Source of the DNA: JBFWUM01 sp050247255
GTDB lineage: Bacteria; Acidobacteriota; Vicinamibacteria; Vicinamibacterales; UBA2999
Reading direction: 5' to 3'
Assembly (NCBI GenBank): GCA_050247255.1
Contig: JBFWUM010000028.1
Coordinates: 1 to 51,424, forward strand
DNA length: 51,424 nucleotides
In this document: positions 1-9,000 of the stretch, one piece after another
Numbering within the stretch: the first letter of the stretch is position 1
How the letters are laid out: every line of letters starts with the position of its first letter
Position numbers and translations under genes: made by a program
The notes under the pieces: generated by a model
What the model was told of the DNA's origin: nothing
The model's input: only the letters and a program-made list of their open reading frames with translations
The model's database searches: none

Positions 1-1
1 C

Positions 2-139
2 GATGCCCGCGCCCGCGCGCGCGACCTGTTCGCCTATCCCGGCGCCGCCACCGAGCGGGCGCTGGCTGCCGTTTACGAACTGCTCGACCTCGAGCCGCTT
101 CCCGCTTATGAAGTACTCCGTCGTCATCGCTACGCATAA
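2..139 (+). CDS. C-terminal end of an upstream gene, probably a glycosyltransferase
   Basis: Frame 2 is open from the window edge to a TAA at 137-139, giving 45 residues (for example 'ERALAAVYELLDLEPLPAY'). The acidic and alanine-rich helical end resembles the C-terminus of family 4 glycosyltransferases, but it is too short to assign. It overlaps the next gene's ATG by 32 bp, the same tight packing seen between other genes in this block, which supports it being real coding sequence. The 5' part lies outside the window. Confidence 0.5.
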   Translation, partial: DARARARDLFAYPGAATERALAAVYELLDLEPLPAYEVLRRHRYA

Positions 140-1130
140 CCGCGCCGCCGACCTGCGCGAGACGCTCGCCTGCCTGGCCGGGCTGCAGGCGTCGCATCCG
201 TGGGAAGTGGTCGTTGCCGACAACAACTCGACCGACGCCACGGCCGACGTGGTACGCGCTGCGGCTTCCACGTTCCCGGTTCCGCTTCATTACGTCTTCG
301 AGGCCACCCCGGGTCGCAGCGCTGCGCTCAACACCGCCATCGCCCACGCGCGCGGCGAGATCATCCTGACGACCGACGATGATGTGCGGATGGAGCCGGA
401 CTGGCTCGAACAAGCGGGCCAGGCGCTCGAGCAGTTGGGGTGCGACTACATCGGCGGGAAGGTCACGCCGATCTGGGGCGGGCCGCAGCCCGCGTGGCTG
501 CCGTCGCACGGCGGCCGGCTCTGGGCGGTGGTGGCGCTGATCGACTACGGCCCGGATCCGTTCGAGCTGGTATCGCGCATGCCGCTCGGCGTGAACATGG
601 CGTTCAAACGGGAGGTCTTCAGCCGCGTCGGCGGGTGGGATCCGCGCATCGGCCGCAAGGCGGGAACGCTGCTTGGCCAGGAGGTGCGCGAGTGGTGCGT
701 GCGCGCGCGCGCCGCCGGCGTGCGCGGCTGCTATGCGCCGAACCTGACGATCCGACACATCGTGCCGGCCAACCGCTTGAACCGCCGCTATTTCCGGCGC
801 TGGTTCTACTGGCGCGGCATCAGCCGCGCGCTGCTCTACCAGCAGGGGGCGCTCGACATGGAGAACCCGCAGGGCGGGCCGGTCGACGTCGCGCGCATTC
901 CGCACATCTTTGGCGTGCCGCGCTACCTGTGGCGGACGGCGCTCAGCCAGGGTGTGGCCATGGTTCGCGCCGCGCTGCGCGGCGACGGCCCCGCCCGCTT
1001 CGAGCACGAGCTCTGGCTCTGGATGTTTGCCGGCATCGTCCGCCAGCGCTGGCGCGATCGGCGCCTGGCTACGGGCACTGGGTCGGCAGGTTATTCAGGC
1101 CTTGAACGTCCCGTTCGAACTGCGCGGTGA
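108..1130 (+). CDS. Family 2 glycosyltransferase (paralogue 1 of 3)
   Basis: A 340-residue GT-A fold glycosyltransferase, expected to move a sugar from a nucleotide sugar onto a growing polysaccharide at the inner membrane. The ATG at 108 gives 'MKYSVVIATHNRAADL', the standard GT2 N-terminus; 35 upstream in-frame residues are low complexity and rejected. The nucleotide-binding 'DNNSTD' and the metal-binding D90-D92 ('TTDDDV') are visible, followed by a 'GGKVTPIWGGPQPAWLPS' segment and 'LGVNMAFKREVFSRVGGWD', which are shared with the two other GT2 genes at 4877 and 9285. No transmembrane segment is seen. The C-terminus overlaps the convergent next gene by 62 bp. Acceptor and donor cannot be read from sequence. 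Confidence 0.9.
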   Translation: MKYSVVIATHNRAADLRETLACLAGLQASHPWEVVVADNNSTDATADVVRAAASTFPVPLHYVFEATPGRSAALNTAIAHARGEIILTTDDDVRMEPDWLEQAGQALEQLGCDYIGGKVTPIWGGPQPAWLPSHGGRLWAVVALIDYGPDPFELVSRMPLGVNMAFKREVFSRVGGWDPRIGRKAGTLLGQEVREWCVRARAAGVRGCYAPNLTIRHIVPANRLNRRYFRRWFYWRGISRALLYQQGALDMENPQGGPVDVARIPHIFGVPRYLWRTALSQGVAMVRAALRGDGPARFEHELWLWMFAGIVRQRWRDRRLATGTGSAGYSGLERPVRTAR

Positions 1131-2268
1131 TCTGCCCGCCGGCCCCGGGCGTCAGCCGCACGATGTAGAAGCTGTCGTAGTCGCCTGACGTCCACGCCGG
1201 CACCGTCACGCCGCTGTCGAAGGCGTCCATGATGTCCTGGACGACTTCCACCAGCTTGGCGTGTTCCCACGAGATGAAGACCAGCGACGAGGCGTACGCC
1301 GGGCTCAGCAGCTCGGTCTGCAGGCCGGCGATCTCGTTCCAGCCGTACTCCGCATTGACCGGCATGCCGAGGCGGATGGCGGTCGGCTCGATCGTCGCCA
1401 GCGGCCGGACGTAGTGGAAGCTGCCCGCCGGATCGCCGATGCGCGGTGACGGATTGGGCGCGAACAGCGCATCCGGCGTACCGAACCGGTTGATCAGCAC
1501 CGGCGGCAGCGCCAGCGCCCGCCGCAAGCCCTGACAGGTGATCTGGCCGTAGCCGCCCGCCGGCTTTTCGCCGTGCCGGAAGAAGACCAGCGTGCGCTCG
1601 CCGACGACCGGCTGGGTGTTGCCGGTGACGCTCCACGAACCGAAGGTGGCGGTCGCCAGGTTGCCGTAGACGTGGCTGCCGACGGCAAACCCCATGTAGA
1701 TCGTCGCCGGCATGTTGATCGTCTCGCTGCCGACAACCGTCCAGTTGACGCCATCGTGCGAATGCGACGCCGTGAACTGGTTGCCGCTGCGGACCATCCG
1801 CACGAACTCCGGCGCCGTGCCGCTGCCGCCGGCCGTGTGGGTCGAGATGCCGTTGGCCGCGACGCGGCGCTGGAACGCCAGTCCCTTGCCGGCGCTGACG
1901 ATCATCATCGCGTGCTGCGAGCCGGCCCCAAGCGATGCGCGCATCATGACGCCCGCCTTCGTCCAGGCGTGCACCGGCTCGACGCTGGTGACCTGGGCGA
2001 CGATCGATCCGTCGCCGGTCAGCGGCACATAGGCAAAGCGGAACGCATCCGCCGTGTTCCAGATGTCGGCGCCCGCGCCGGTGACGGTGAATGACGTGCT
2101 GCTGCCAGTTGCACTGCCTGCTGCCCCGACGGCGCCGATGTCGCTCGACGCAAACCCTGAGGGCAGCGACTGCGCGGCGGCATTGCTGGTGATGAGGAGG
2201 ATGACGACGGCGAATACGTGGCGAGTGGTGTGGCTGATCACGGTGAGGCAGTCTACGAGCCGCCTCAC
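1069..2268 (-). CDS. Secreted lectin-module protein fused to a histidine phosphatase-like domain
   Basis: A 399-residue exported protein. A signal peptide ends near 'TSNAAAQ'. Residues about 35-215 are a concanavalin-like (DUF1349-type) module with 'WTKAGVMMR', 'GKGLAFQRR' and 'STHTAGGSGTAP', found again in the proteins at 6091 and 14166. Residues about 225-399 start with 'LVFFRHGEKP' (R231-H232-G233), the histidine phosphatase signature, with a candidate second histidine at H336 ('SWEHAKL') and R289. The family transfers phosphate through the first histidine. The start chosen is a GTG at 2268; a GTG at 2241 would give a more typical signal peptide. It is the last gene of a minus-strand run with two methyltransferases, 20 bp after the previous stop, so it probably shares their transcript. 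Confidence 0.8.
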   Translation of the reverse strand: MRRLVDCLTVISHTTRHVFAVVILLITSNAAAQSLPSGFASSDIGAVGAAGSATGSSTSFTVTGAGADIWNTADAFRFAYVPLTGDGSIVAQVTSVEPVHAWTKAGVMMRASLGAGSQHAMMIVSAGKGLAFQRRVAANGISTHTAGGSGTAPEFVRMVRSGNQFTASHSHDGVNWTVVGSETINMPATIYMGFAVGSHVYGNLATATFGSWSVTGNTQPVVGERTLVFFRHGEKPAGGYGQITCQGLRRALALPPVLINRFGTPDALFAPNPSPRIGDPAGSFHYVRPLATIEPTAIRLGMPVNAEYGWNEIAGLQTELLSPAYASSLVFISWEHAKLVEVVQDIMDAFDSGVTVPAWTSGDYDSFYIVRLTPGAGGQITAQFERDVQGLNNLPTQCP

Positions 2269-2287
2269 CGCATCTCAACCTGGTCTG

Positions 2288-3352
2288 TTATCGACGGTCG
2301 GTGACGAACTCGACGCGGCAGGAGTCACACACTCTGGCGCTCATCGCGGCTCCACAGTCCGGGCAGCGGCCGCGTCGCAGGGCGTTGACGATCGGTTCGC
2401 GGCGGCTGGCGCGCCACGCCGCCGCGTGATCGCGCGCGTAGGAGCCCCAGTAGTCGGCGAGGAAGGTGGCCTTGTCGTTCACGCGCGCGGCGAGCGACGG
2501 ACGCGCGCCTGCCGGCGGCGGCACCTTGTGCGTCCTCGGCGCTTCGTCCTGGCGTCCATACAAGGACGTCAGCAACACGATCTGCCGCCATTCGTCGGCG
2601 AAGCCAGGATTCACATAGACGCGGCACCCCGCAAAGGGGCGCCCTGCGGAACCGGGGCGCTCGAACGTCGACATCACGTCCGTGAGCGGCAGGCCGGCCG
2701 CCTTCGGCCGGTGGCGGTCCGCCCGCTGGCTGCGGCTGATCCAGTTGATCACCTCCTGCGTCTGGCAGCGCAGGCCTGCCTCGGCGCAGTACTCCCGGAA
2801 CAGCCGCGCCGACATCGTCTGGCCGCGCCAGTTCGTGCGGGTCAGCCACGGCGGGACCGTTCCCGTCGGGCCGGTCAGCGCGCGCAGGTTGGAGTGATGG
2901 ATGAACCCGGTGCCGCCGGGGCGCAGCTTTCGCGCGAGCTGCCGCAGGTAACTGCGGAGGACCGGCGCCTCGGCGTGCACCAGCGAGTCGAAGCTGAAGA
3001 CGAAGTCCACCGACTCGTCGGGCACGACATCGAGCGACTCGCCGTCGTTGGTCCACGCGGTGAACCCGGGGTGGCTGGCGAACTTCACCCGGCAGTGCTC
3101 GACGCAGCGCTCGGTGAGGTCGATGGCGGTGAGCTGATCGCACTGGTGCAGCAGGTGCTGCGTCCAGCGGCCGAACCCGGGGCCGATCTCGAGGATGCTG
3201 GCCGCGGGCAGGTGCGTGGCAATCCGCGGCAGCAGGCCGCGCCACCACAGCATCTCCCCGCCGGCGGCGGCCTGCCCCGGCGACCATTCGTGCCCCTCCC
3301 GCTCCCAGGGGTGCTCGGTCCATCGCGCCTGGTTCTCGAGGACGCTTGGCAT
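2288..3352 (-). CDS. Class I SAM-dependent methyltransferase with C-terminal Cys cluster
   Basis: A 354-residue methyltransferase. Motif I is 'ILEIGPGFGRWTQHLL', followed by the acidic 'AIDLTE' and 'VDFVFSFDSLVHAEAP', with 'RKLRPGGTGFIHHSN' as the post-I strand. The last ~30 residues contain 'CPDCGAAMSARVCDSC', a four-cysteine pattern like a zinc ribbon. ATG 3352 is chosen because GGAG lies about six bases upstream; the GTG at 3373 falls inside an intergenic hairpin. It lies between another methyltransferase and a secreted phosphatase-like gene on the same strand. The substrate is unknown; a sugar or sugar-linked group is likely from context. Confidence 0.85.
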   Translation of the reverse strand: MPSVLENQARWTEHPWEREGHEWSPGQAAAGGEMLWWRGLLPRIATHLPAASILEIGPGFGRWTQHLLHQCDQLTAIDLTERCVEHCRVKFASHPGFTAWTNDGESLDVVPDESVDFVFSFDSLVHAEAPVLRSYLRQLARKLRPGGTGFIHHSNLRALTGPTGTVPPWLTRTNWRGQTMSARLFREYCAEAGLRCQTQEVINWISRSQRADRHRPKAAGLPLTDVMSTFERPGSAGRPFAGCRVYVNPGFADEWRQIVLLTSLYGRQDEAPRTHKVPPPAGARPSLAARVNDKATFLADYWGSYARDHAAAWRASRREPIVNALRRGRCPDCGAAMSARVCDSCRVEFVTDRR

Positions 3353-3368
3353 CGACGCTCCTGTTCCT

Positions 3369-3389
3369 GGCACCCCGTAGAGGGGTGCC
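3369..3389 (-). promoter_or_regulatory. Intercistronic hairpin before the methyltransferase start
   Basis: GGCACCCC and GGGGTGCC form a perfect 8-bp stem around a 5-nt loop. It sits 10 bp after the upstream stop codon and about 17 bp before the ATG at 3352. No T-run follows on either strand, so it is not a classical terminator. It may stabilise an mRNA end or tune translation of the downstream gene. Confidence 0.4.
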
Positions 3390-3399
3390 CTATCTGGCT

Positions 3400-4482
3400 C
3401 TAGGCGACGGCGACGTAGGGCCGCAGCCGGTAGCGTTTCTTGTCGTGGCTGTCGACGTACTCGCAGAAGGCGTCCCAGTCGCGGGCGATGACCGACCGGA
3501 ACTCCGCTTCGACCGTTGCAATCTTCGTTTCCGACGACTGCGTCAGGGCGAGGAGCACGCGCTGCCGGTCCTGATCGAGCAAGGCGACGGCGCCGCGGCC
3601 GTTCAGGCTTTCGTGCGCGACGAGCAGCGAGAAACGGCGCGGCCCCTCAGGGGTGGCAAACGTGAACGGCTCGTTGCTGATGACCCCGCCGAAGGTTTCG
3701 CCGCCGATCTCGATGAGCGGCGGGGTCGTCGGCCGTGGATGCTCCCAGACGTTCGGCAGCGCGCCGGGGCCCGGCAGTGGCTGGCGATCGCCGCGCGGCT
3801 GCCAGCGGAAGTCGCGGTGCAGGAAGAAGCTGGTCGTCTGCGTATGGCCGCCGATCGGCACGAAGCCGGTCATGTCGACCTGGATGAGGTCCGCATCGCG
3901 GAGCGTGCGGGCGGATTCGGGTAGCCAGTCCGAGTTGTCGAGGATGATCATCCCGCCGGGCCGCAGGTGCGCTACCGCGTTGCGCGCGCACCGGAGCCGG
4001 GTGCTGCCCCGGGCCGCCCCGTCGACCACGATGACGTCGAAGCCGCCGGCGTGGCGGTGAATCACCTCGGTATAACGGTTGAGGTCTGTCTCCAGCTCGA
4101 GCTGGCAGTTGGCCGGCAGCGTCGGCTCGAGCTTCGCGTACCACGCCTCGTCATCGTCGACGCTGACGACTTCGCGCGCGGCACTGGCCCAGAACAGGGT
4201 CGAGTTCCCCGCCCCATACTCGAAGACCCGCGCCTCGCGCAGATCGAGCTGCTTCACGTACTCGACCGCGGGATAGGTGTACCAGGGAATCGGCCGTCCT
4301 TCCTTGTCGATGCAGCTCTGCGTGAGCACGGAACGCAGGTGCGCATAATCGAACAGCAGGGATCGGGCAGCTTGCAGGGCCGGACGCCACGTTGCCGGGT
4401 GGAGGAAGGCCAACGACCGTCGTTTCATGTTGGCGGCTGGCGAAGCAAAGGTAGTGCCCAGCAGTATCCGGGCATACGCCAT
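3400..4482 (-). CDS. SAM-dependent methyltransferase (FkbM/class I type)
   Basis: A 360-residue protein with a class I methyltransferase core: 'ARVFEYGAGNSTLFWA' (SAM-binding motif I), 'VVSVDDDEAWY', 'FDVIVVDGAARGSTR' and 'LRPGGMIILDNSDW'. This arrangement, with the VDG(A) motif, is typical of small-molecule or sugar O-methyltransferases. The C-terminal ~110 residues are not recognised. The ATG at 4482 has GAGG close upstream; an internal ATG at 4428 (MKRRSLAFLH) is the alternative. It is divergent, with only 14 bp, from the EEP fragment at 4497 and is first in the run of three minus-strand genes. Confidence 0.78.
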   Translation of the reverse strand: MAYARILLGTTFASPAANMKRRSLAFLHPATWRPALQAARSLLFDYAHLRSVLTQSCIDKEGRPIPWYTYPAVEYVKQLDLREARVFEYGAGNSTLFWASAAREVVSVDDDEAWYAKLEPTLPANCQLELETDLNRYTEVIHRHAGGFDVIVVDGAARGSTRLRCARNAVAHLRPGGMIILDNSDWLPESARTLRDADLIQVDMTGFVPIGGHTQTTSFFLHRDFRWQPRGDRQPLPGPGALPNVWEHPRPTTPPLIEIGGETFGGVISNEPFTFATPEGPRRFSLLVAHESLNGRGAVALLDQDRQRVLLALTQSSETKIATVEAEFRSVIARDWDAFCEYVDSHDKKRYRLRPYVAVA

Positions 4483-4496
4483 GCACCTCGGCCGGC

Positions 4497-4862
4497 GTGC
4501 CCGACCGCGTGGCGCATGGCCTGTCGCTCGGCATCGCGTGCATCCTCCTTTTTGGGGCGGCCGACGCCCAACTGCGGCGATCCGTCGCCGTCGCGACCGC
4601 GCCGACCTTCAAGGTGGCCACCTGGAACATCCGCTCCGGCATGGGGGTGCGCGGATTTCGAACGCNNNNNNNNNNNNNNNNNNNNNNNNNNNNNNNNNNN
4701 NNNNNNNNNNNNNNNNNNNNNNNNNNNNNNNNNNNNNNNNNNNNNNNNNNNNNNNNNNNNNNNNNGATCGCGACCTCACAGTTCGCCGCGGCAATGCCTG
4801 GTGGCGACGCGCCCTCGGACCATCGCGGGCTTATCGCTGAGCTCGTCGCGCCGAACCCCTGA
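4497..4862 (+). CDS. Endonuclease/exonuclease/phosphatase family protein, broken by an assembly gap
   Basis: Two pieces flank the N-gap at 4666-4765. The first (4497-4665) encodes a signal peptide ending near 'GAADAQ' and 'FKVATWNIRSGMG', the first EEP motif with its metal/substrate Asn. The second (4766-4862) ends 'APSDHRGLIAELV', the last EEP motif with its catalytic Asp-His pair. The catalytic middle is missing, so the true gap must be several hundred bp longer than the 100 Ns. EEP enzymes hydrolyse phosphodiester or phosphomonoester bonds. The start is a GTG and is uncertain. Two further EEP genes lie at 11942 and 14424. Confidence 0.7.
   Translation: MPDRVAHGLSLGIACILLFGAADAQLRRSVAVATAPTFKVATWNIRSGMGVRGFRTXXXXXXXXXXXXXXXXXXXXXXXXXXXXXXXXXXIATSQFAAAMPGGDAPSDHRGLIAELVAPNP
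4666..4765. other. Scaffold gap (100 N), true sequence missing
   Basis: The flanks share no duplication. The EEP gene that spans it lacks its whole catalytic centre, so this gap hides real sequence of unknown length. Confidence 0.95.
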
Positions 4863-4876
4863 GCCTCGCACGACGT

Positions 4877-5932
4877 TTGCACACAGTCGCCGCCGTGGTC
4901 CCGTCGAGCAGTTCCGTACTCATCTGTACGTTCAATCGCGCCGCCCTGCTCGACGCGACGCTCGACTCCCTCCGGCGCGTGCAGTCCGCGCACCCGTGGG
5001 AAGTCGTCATCATCGACAACAACTCGAACGACGGGACCCGCGCCGTCATTGAACGTCATCAGCGCGCGTTTCCGGTGCCGCTCCGCTACCTGTTCGAGGG
5101 ACGCCAGGGGAAGTCATTCGCGCTGAACACGGGCCTGGAGCAGTCGCGCGGCGACGTCGTGCTCTTCACGGATGACGATGTCCAGGTTTCACCACATTGG
5201 ATCGACGCCGCCATTGCGCCGCTCGCGGCGCAGGGCGACATCGACTACACCGGCGGCCCCGTGCGGCCGATGTGGGGCGCGCCGCCGCCCGGCTGGATCG
5301 ACCAGACCCGCGGCGACCTGTGGGGCACGCTGGCCATTCTCGACTACGGAGCTGAGCCGTTTGTGTTCGAGGCGCGGCAGCGCATTCCACTCGGCGTCAA
5401 CATGGCCGTGCGGCGCGCGCTGATCGATCGCATTGGCGGTTTCCACACCGGGCTCGGGCGGCGCGGCGGATCGCTGCTGGGACAGGAGCAGGCCGAATTC
5501 TTCGCGCGGTCCAGGGCGGCGGGCGCCCGCGGTCTCTACGTGCCGGCAATGGAACTGCACCATCACGTCCCGCGCGAGCGGCTGACGAAGCGCTATTTCC
5601 GCCGCTGGTGGTTCTGGAAGGGGCTGGCGCGCGCGCGTGTGGATGCCATGCACGGGCGCACGGAGCTCGGCCTCGATCTGTCGCGCGTCCCCCGCATTGC
5701 CCGGGTGCCGCGCTTCGTCTGGGGGTCATTGCCACGCGCGGCCGCCCGCTGGGCGGCGGCGACAGTGCGCGGCGACCAGCAGGCGGCCGCGCGCCACGAG
5801 ATGGCGTGCTGCTACGCCGCCGGCTACGTCCGCGCCTGCTGGATGCGCGGCCCGCTCGAACCGCTTCGGGTCGTCCCCGGCGGCCCCGCGCCGCTGCCAG
5901 CCGGTCAGGAACCCGCTTCCGTTTCACGGTAG
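4877..5932 (+). CDS. Family 2 glycosyltransferase (paralogue 2 of 3)
   Basis: A 351-residue GT2 closely related to the genes at 108 and 9285. It has 'VLICTFNRAALLDATL', 'IIDNNSNDGT', the metal site D99-D101 ('FTDDDV'), 'GGPVRPMWGAPPPGWIDQ', 'DLWGTLAILDYG' and 'IPLGVNMAVRRALIDRIGGF'. The C-terminal 'RYFRRWWFWKGLARAR' aromatic-basic helix is shared too. The start is uncertain: TTG 4877, or GTG 4895, which would begin 'VVPSSSSVLICTFN'. The gene begins 14 bp after the EEP fragment and precedes the secreted PLD protein. It probably adds one sugar of the exopolysaccharide repeat; specificity is not readable. Confidence 0.9.
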   Translation: MHTVAAVVPSSSSVLICTFNRAALLDATLDSLRRVQSAHPWEVVIIDNNSNDGTRAVIERHQRAFPVPLRYLFEGRQGKSFALNTGLEQSRGDVVLFTDDDVQVSPHWIDAAIAPLAAQGDIDYTGGPVRPMWGAPPPGWIDQTRGDLWGTLAILDYGAEPFVFEARQRIPLGVNMAVRRALIDRIGGFHTGLGRRGGSLLGQEQAEFFARSRAAGARGLYVPAMELHHHVPRERLTKRYFRRWWFWKGLARARVDAMHGRTELGLDLSRVPRIARVPRFVWGSLPRAAARWAAATVRGDQQAAARHEMACCYAAGYVRACWMRGPLEPLRVVPGGPAPLPAGQEPASVSR

Positions 5933-5965
5933 GCAAATACCTCCGGCCGGGCTGTCCCAACGGAT

Positions 5966-6000
5966 ACGGCTCAGCTTGAGTGGTAACTCCTTGCCGTTTT
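5966..6000 (+). terminator. Possible terminator or leader hairpin
   Basis: ACGGC (5966-5970) pairs with GCCGT (5993-5997), and an inner GAGT (5978-5981) pairs with ACTC (5986-5989); four Ts follow from 5997. It lies 33 bp after the GT2 stop and carries the CGGCTCAGC word (5967-5975) found in other leaders of this locus. It could terminate the GT2 transcript or be part of the leader of the PLD gene at 6091. Confidence 0.4.
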
Positions 6001-6090
6001 CAGAGCGTGCCACTCGCGCCGGGCTGGCATCGCGCTCGCAACTACGCCGGCGGTCGGATGCTCGACCGTATGTGGAGAGATGAACGACTG

Positions 6091-9000
6091 ATGCGATTGT
6101 TCCTGAAGCTCCTCCCCCTCTTCGTCGTCGCCTTGGTCGCCACCGCGCCGCGTGCCGATGCCCTCGAACGCATCTGCGACGTGGCGCATGAAGACTGCCG
6201 CGCGCCGCTGCTGACGCTCATCGAAAACGAGACCGTCGGCATCGACGTGTCCTTCTGGTTCATGCAGGACTCGCGGTACTCGAGCCGCCTGATCCAGCGA
6301 TGGAACGCCGGGGTCCCCGTCCGCGTGCTGATGGACACCCAGGCAAACTGCTGTTACGCGGGCAACGCCGAGATCCTCGACCAGCTCAAGGCGGCCGGTA
6401 TTCCCATCCGGGAGAAAACCTCGAGCGAAGGCATCCTCCACTGGAAGCTCATGCTCTTCGCCGGGCAGAACACCGTCCAGTTCAGCGGCGCCAACTACAG
6501 CGACGAAGCGTTCGTGCCGATCACGCCCTACGCGAACTACGTCGACGAGGTGATCTACTTCACCGACAACCCGTCGTACGTCGCCAGCTTCAAGAGCCGC
6601 TACGACGATGCGTGGACCGATACCGTGAAGTTCACCAACTGGGCGAACATCACCGGCCCGCTGGTACGCAACTACGGGCCGCCGCTGGCCACGCTCGATC
6701 CCGAGATCAACTGGGTGCCCTGGCAGAACTTCGCCAACCGGTCGACCGGCCGCTATAACGCCGAGAAGCTCGACGTCTATCCGGACGCGGCGATCGACGC
6801 CGTCATGTACCGCATCACCGACCGGCGGCACACGGATTCGCTCATTGCCGCCATCGGCCGCGGCATTCCGGTGCGGCTGATCAGCGAGCCGCTGCAGTAC
6901 CGCGATCCGACGCGGCTGTGGCATTCGTGGAACGTCGATCGGCTCTACATGGCCGGGGCGCAGGTGCGCCACCGCTCGCACGCCGGGCTCAATCATGAGA
7001 AGCTGACCATCCTGCACGGCCAGGACATGACGATCTTCGGGTCGTCGAACTGGACGTCGGCTTCAGCCACCGGCCAGCACGAGCACAACCTGTTCACCAC
7101 CAGCCAGAGCTGGTACCTGTGGGCCGTCGACCACTTCAACCGCAAGTGGAACAACTCGGCGCCCGGCGGGATCGAGGAGACCGAGCCGTTCGTGCCGCTG
7201 CCGCCGGATGCGCCGGTCATCAAGAACCCGCTCAACGGCGCCCAGGACCAGCCGACGGCGGTGACGCTGCGCTGGAACGCCGGCCCGTGGGCTCACAAGT
7301 ACGACCTCTACTTCGGCACCGATCCGTCGAACCTCGAGAAGATCGTCGACGACCAGGAGTTGGGCCCCAGCCAGACGACGTCCGACCACAAGAGCTGGGC
7401 GGTGAGCGACCTCGCCGAAGGCACCACCTACTACTGGCGGGTCGTCAGCCGGACGATGGCCAACATGGAAGCGGCCGGCCCGACCTGGAGCTTCCGTACG
7501 AGCGGCGCACCGCCGGCGGTCGGCGCCAACGACGTGGTGCTCTGGGCGTGGCGGGCGACGACGAAGCCCGGGTGGAGCGTGGTCAGTGACTCGTCGGGCG
7601 CCGGCGGCAAGCGGCTGTCGAACCCGAACCTGAACGCGCCCAGCGCCAGCCCCGCCGCCGAGCCGGCGGCGTACTTCGACCTCGGATTCGAGGCGGCGGC
7701 CGGCGTCCCCTATCGCCTGTGGATCCGCGGCAAGGCCACGAGCAACGCCTGGCCCAACGACTCGGTGTGGGTGCAGTTCTCCGACAGCGTCACCGCCGGC
7801 GGCGGCCCGCAGTGGCGCACCGGCTCGACCGACGCGGTGCGTGTGCAGATCGAGGAGTGCGCGAACTGCGGCCTTGCCGACTGGGGATGGAACGACACCG
7901 CCAGCTCCGGCGCCGGTGATCTCGGCCCGGTCGTCTACTTTGCCGAGACCGGTCCGAAGACCATCCGCGTGCAGGTGCGCGAAGACGGCCTGTCGATCGA
8001 CCAGGTCATCCTGTCGCGCGATGTCTTCCTGAACACCGCGCCCGGACAGCCGAAGTCTGACGGGATGATCTACCCCGAGCAGGGCGGCTCGAGCCTGCCG
8101 CCTCCGCCCCCGCCGCCGCCGGGCGGCAACCTGCCCGAGGGCTGGAGCACGAGCGACATCGGGTCGGTCGGCGTGGCCGGCAGCGCGACCCAGAACTCCG
8201 GGCAGTTCACCCTGCAGGGGTCGGGCACCGACATCTGGGGCACCGCGGACGCGTTCCGCTACGCCTATACCCCGCTCGATGGCGACGGCTCGATCGTGGC
8301 GCTCGTCAGCTCGGTGAGCAATACCGACGCGTGGACCAAGGCCGGGGTCATGATCCGCGGGACGCTCTCGTCGGGGTCGGCGCACGCGGCCATGTTCGTC
8401 TCGGCAGGCAAGGGCCTCGCCTTCCAGCGGCGCGCGGCCGACGGCGGCGTCAGCACCCACACCGCGGGTCCGTCGAGCACGGCGCCCTACTGGGTGAAGA
8501 TCGAGCGCAGCGGCTCAACCATCACCGCGTCGCGCTCGACCGACGGCACCACCTGGCACATCGTCGGGACCGACACGATCGCGCTGCCGGCAACCGCCTA
8601 TGTCGGCCTCGCGCTCACCAGCCACAACAACTCGGCGCTGGCCACCGCGACCTTTGCCGCCGTGTCGATCACGACGGTCAGCGGCGGCGGCGATCCGCCG
8701 CCGCCACCGCCGCCCCCGCCGGGGCTCCCGACCGGATGGGCGTTCACCGACATCGGCAGCGTCGGCGCCGCCGGCAGCGGCTCCGAAAGCGGCGGCACCT
8801 TTACCGTGAAGGGCGCCGGCGCCGATACCTGGGGCTCGGCTGATGCGTTCGGCTTCGCCCACACGACGCTCACCGGCAACGGCGAGATGGTGGCGCGTGT
8901 CGCCACGGTGCAGAACATCAGCAGCTGGACGAAAGTCGGCGTGATGTTCCGCGACGGGCTGACGACCGGCGCCGCCCATGGCTTCGCCATCGTCACGCCG

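Noticed and set aside
5933..6090. A longer N-terminus of the PLD protein from 5980
   Set aside because: The added 37 residues have no signal peptide and overlap a hairpin; the ATG at 6091 starts a typical signal sequence.
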